The translations under genes and the position numbers were made by a program. The notes below the pieces were generated by a model. That model made no database searches. It was not told where the DNA came from and worked only from the letters and a program-made list of their open reading frames with translations. Shown here in pieces: positions 34,440 to 34,580 of a DNA stretch of 34,580 nt (position 1 is its first letter; each line of letters starts with the position of its first letter). This stretch comes from an uncultured Verrucomicrobiales bacterium (GTDB taxonomy: Bacteria; Verrucomicrobiota; Verrucomicrobiia; Verrucomicrobiales; DEV007), in contig CALAHF010000223.1 of the NCBI GenBank assembly GCA_937891465.1, positions 1-34,580 on the forward strand, given 5' to 3'.

Positions 34440-34501
34440 GCTTGGAGCTAGGAGTCAGAATTCCAGCCCAGTTAAGATTTAATTTCAGCGATCCTGACTC
34501 C
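34440..34501. repeat. Inverted repeat ahead of the heptamer array
   Basis: GGAGTCAG (34451-34458) and CTGACTCC (34494-34501) form an 8-bp perfect inverted repeat. The GGAGCTAGGAG just before the first arm is complementary, with one mismatch, to CTCCTAGCTTC at the start of the heptamer array, extending the larger symmetry. Confidence 0.6.
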
Positions 34502-34523
34502 AAAAATTCCAGCTACCAACTCC

Positions 34524-34580
34524 TAGCTTCTAGCTTCTAGCTTCTAGCTTCTAGCTTCTAGCTTCTAGCTTCTAGCTTCT
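34524..34580. repeat. Heptanucleotide tandem repeat (TAGCTTC)n, open at the right edge
   Basis: The unit TAGCTTC repeats about eight times without a mismatch and runs off the window. It lies upstream of the Gfo/Idh/MocA start, separated by the inverted repeat. Perfect short tandem arrays like this are prone to copy-number slippage. Confidence 0.95.

Overview
This window looks like a chromosomal segment of a bacterium from the Verrucomicrobiota or a close PVC relative. That is inferred from the gene mix: a secreted glycosidase-like beta-propeller protein, a PQQ-type beta-propeller protein, a COG2509 FAD dehydrogenase, a Gfo/Idh/MocA oxidoreductase, a periplasmic M14 peptidase and an F-type ATP synthase operon. 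No rRNA or other decisive marker is present, so the phylum is a guess. There is no plasmid, phage or insertion-sequence signature.

Layout. Positions 1-2687 carry a membrane-anchored alpha/beta hydrolase (cut by the left edge) and a secreted propeller protein, both on the minus strand. Positions 2784-5901 hold an NtrC-like response regulator with its terminator and an MFS transporter. Positions 6253-8029 hold an OGG1-like DNA glycosylase, a YraN-family protein and tRNA-Leu(CAG). Positions 8113-9895 are a cation/proton antiporter pseudogene. Positions 10090-13880 hold dnaB, rplI, a small membrane protein, tRNA-Pro(GGG) and an NfeD-like protein. Positions 13999-18262 hold an M14 carboxypeptidase, a FAD dehydrogenase and a repeat-built helical protein. 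Positions 18280-21384 are three unrecognised minus-strand genes. Positions 21730-22324 are a small ribbon-helix-helix gene with a palindromic operator candidate, followed by a small acidic protein. Positions 22517-24063 are a wrecked hybrid histidine kinase. Positions 24111-25984 hold a PQQ-like propeller protein and a DUF6428 protein. Positions 26112-32969 are the complete eight-gene ATP synthase operon on the minus strand (a, c, b, delta, alpha, gamma, beta, epsilon). Positions 33431-34423 are a Gfo/Idh/MocA oxidoreductase, and the window ends in a heptanucleotide tandem repeat.

The main discovery candidate is a family of about 50-bp imperfect palindromes, with at least eleven copies here. 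The consensus left arm is close to TTCACGATCCAACAGGGT, the centre close to CTGTTCGACGAATCA, and the right arm close to ACCCTGTTGGATCGTGAA. Most copies sit between genes, one sits inside the atp operon, and two adjoining copies lie in frame inside the DNA glycosylase gene, adding about 38 codons. This resembles the Rickettsia palindromic elements in behaviour, but the sequence is not one I recognise.

Other points of interest are an NtrC-family regulator lacking the GAFTGA loop, a histidine-rich insert in ATP synthase subunit a, an unusually short delta subunit, and two multiply broken genes that show ongoing gene decay.
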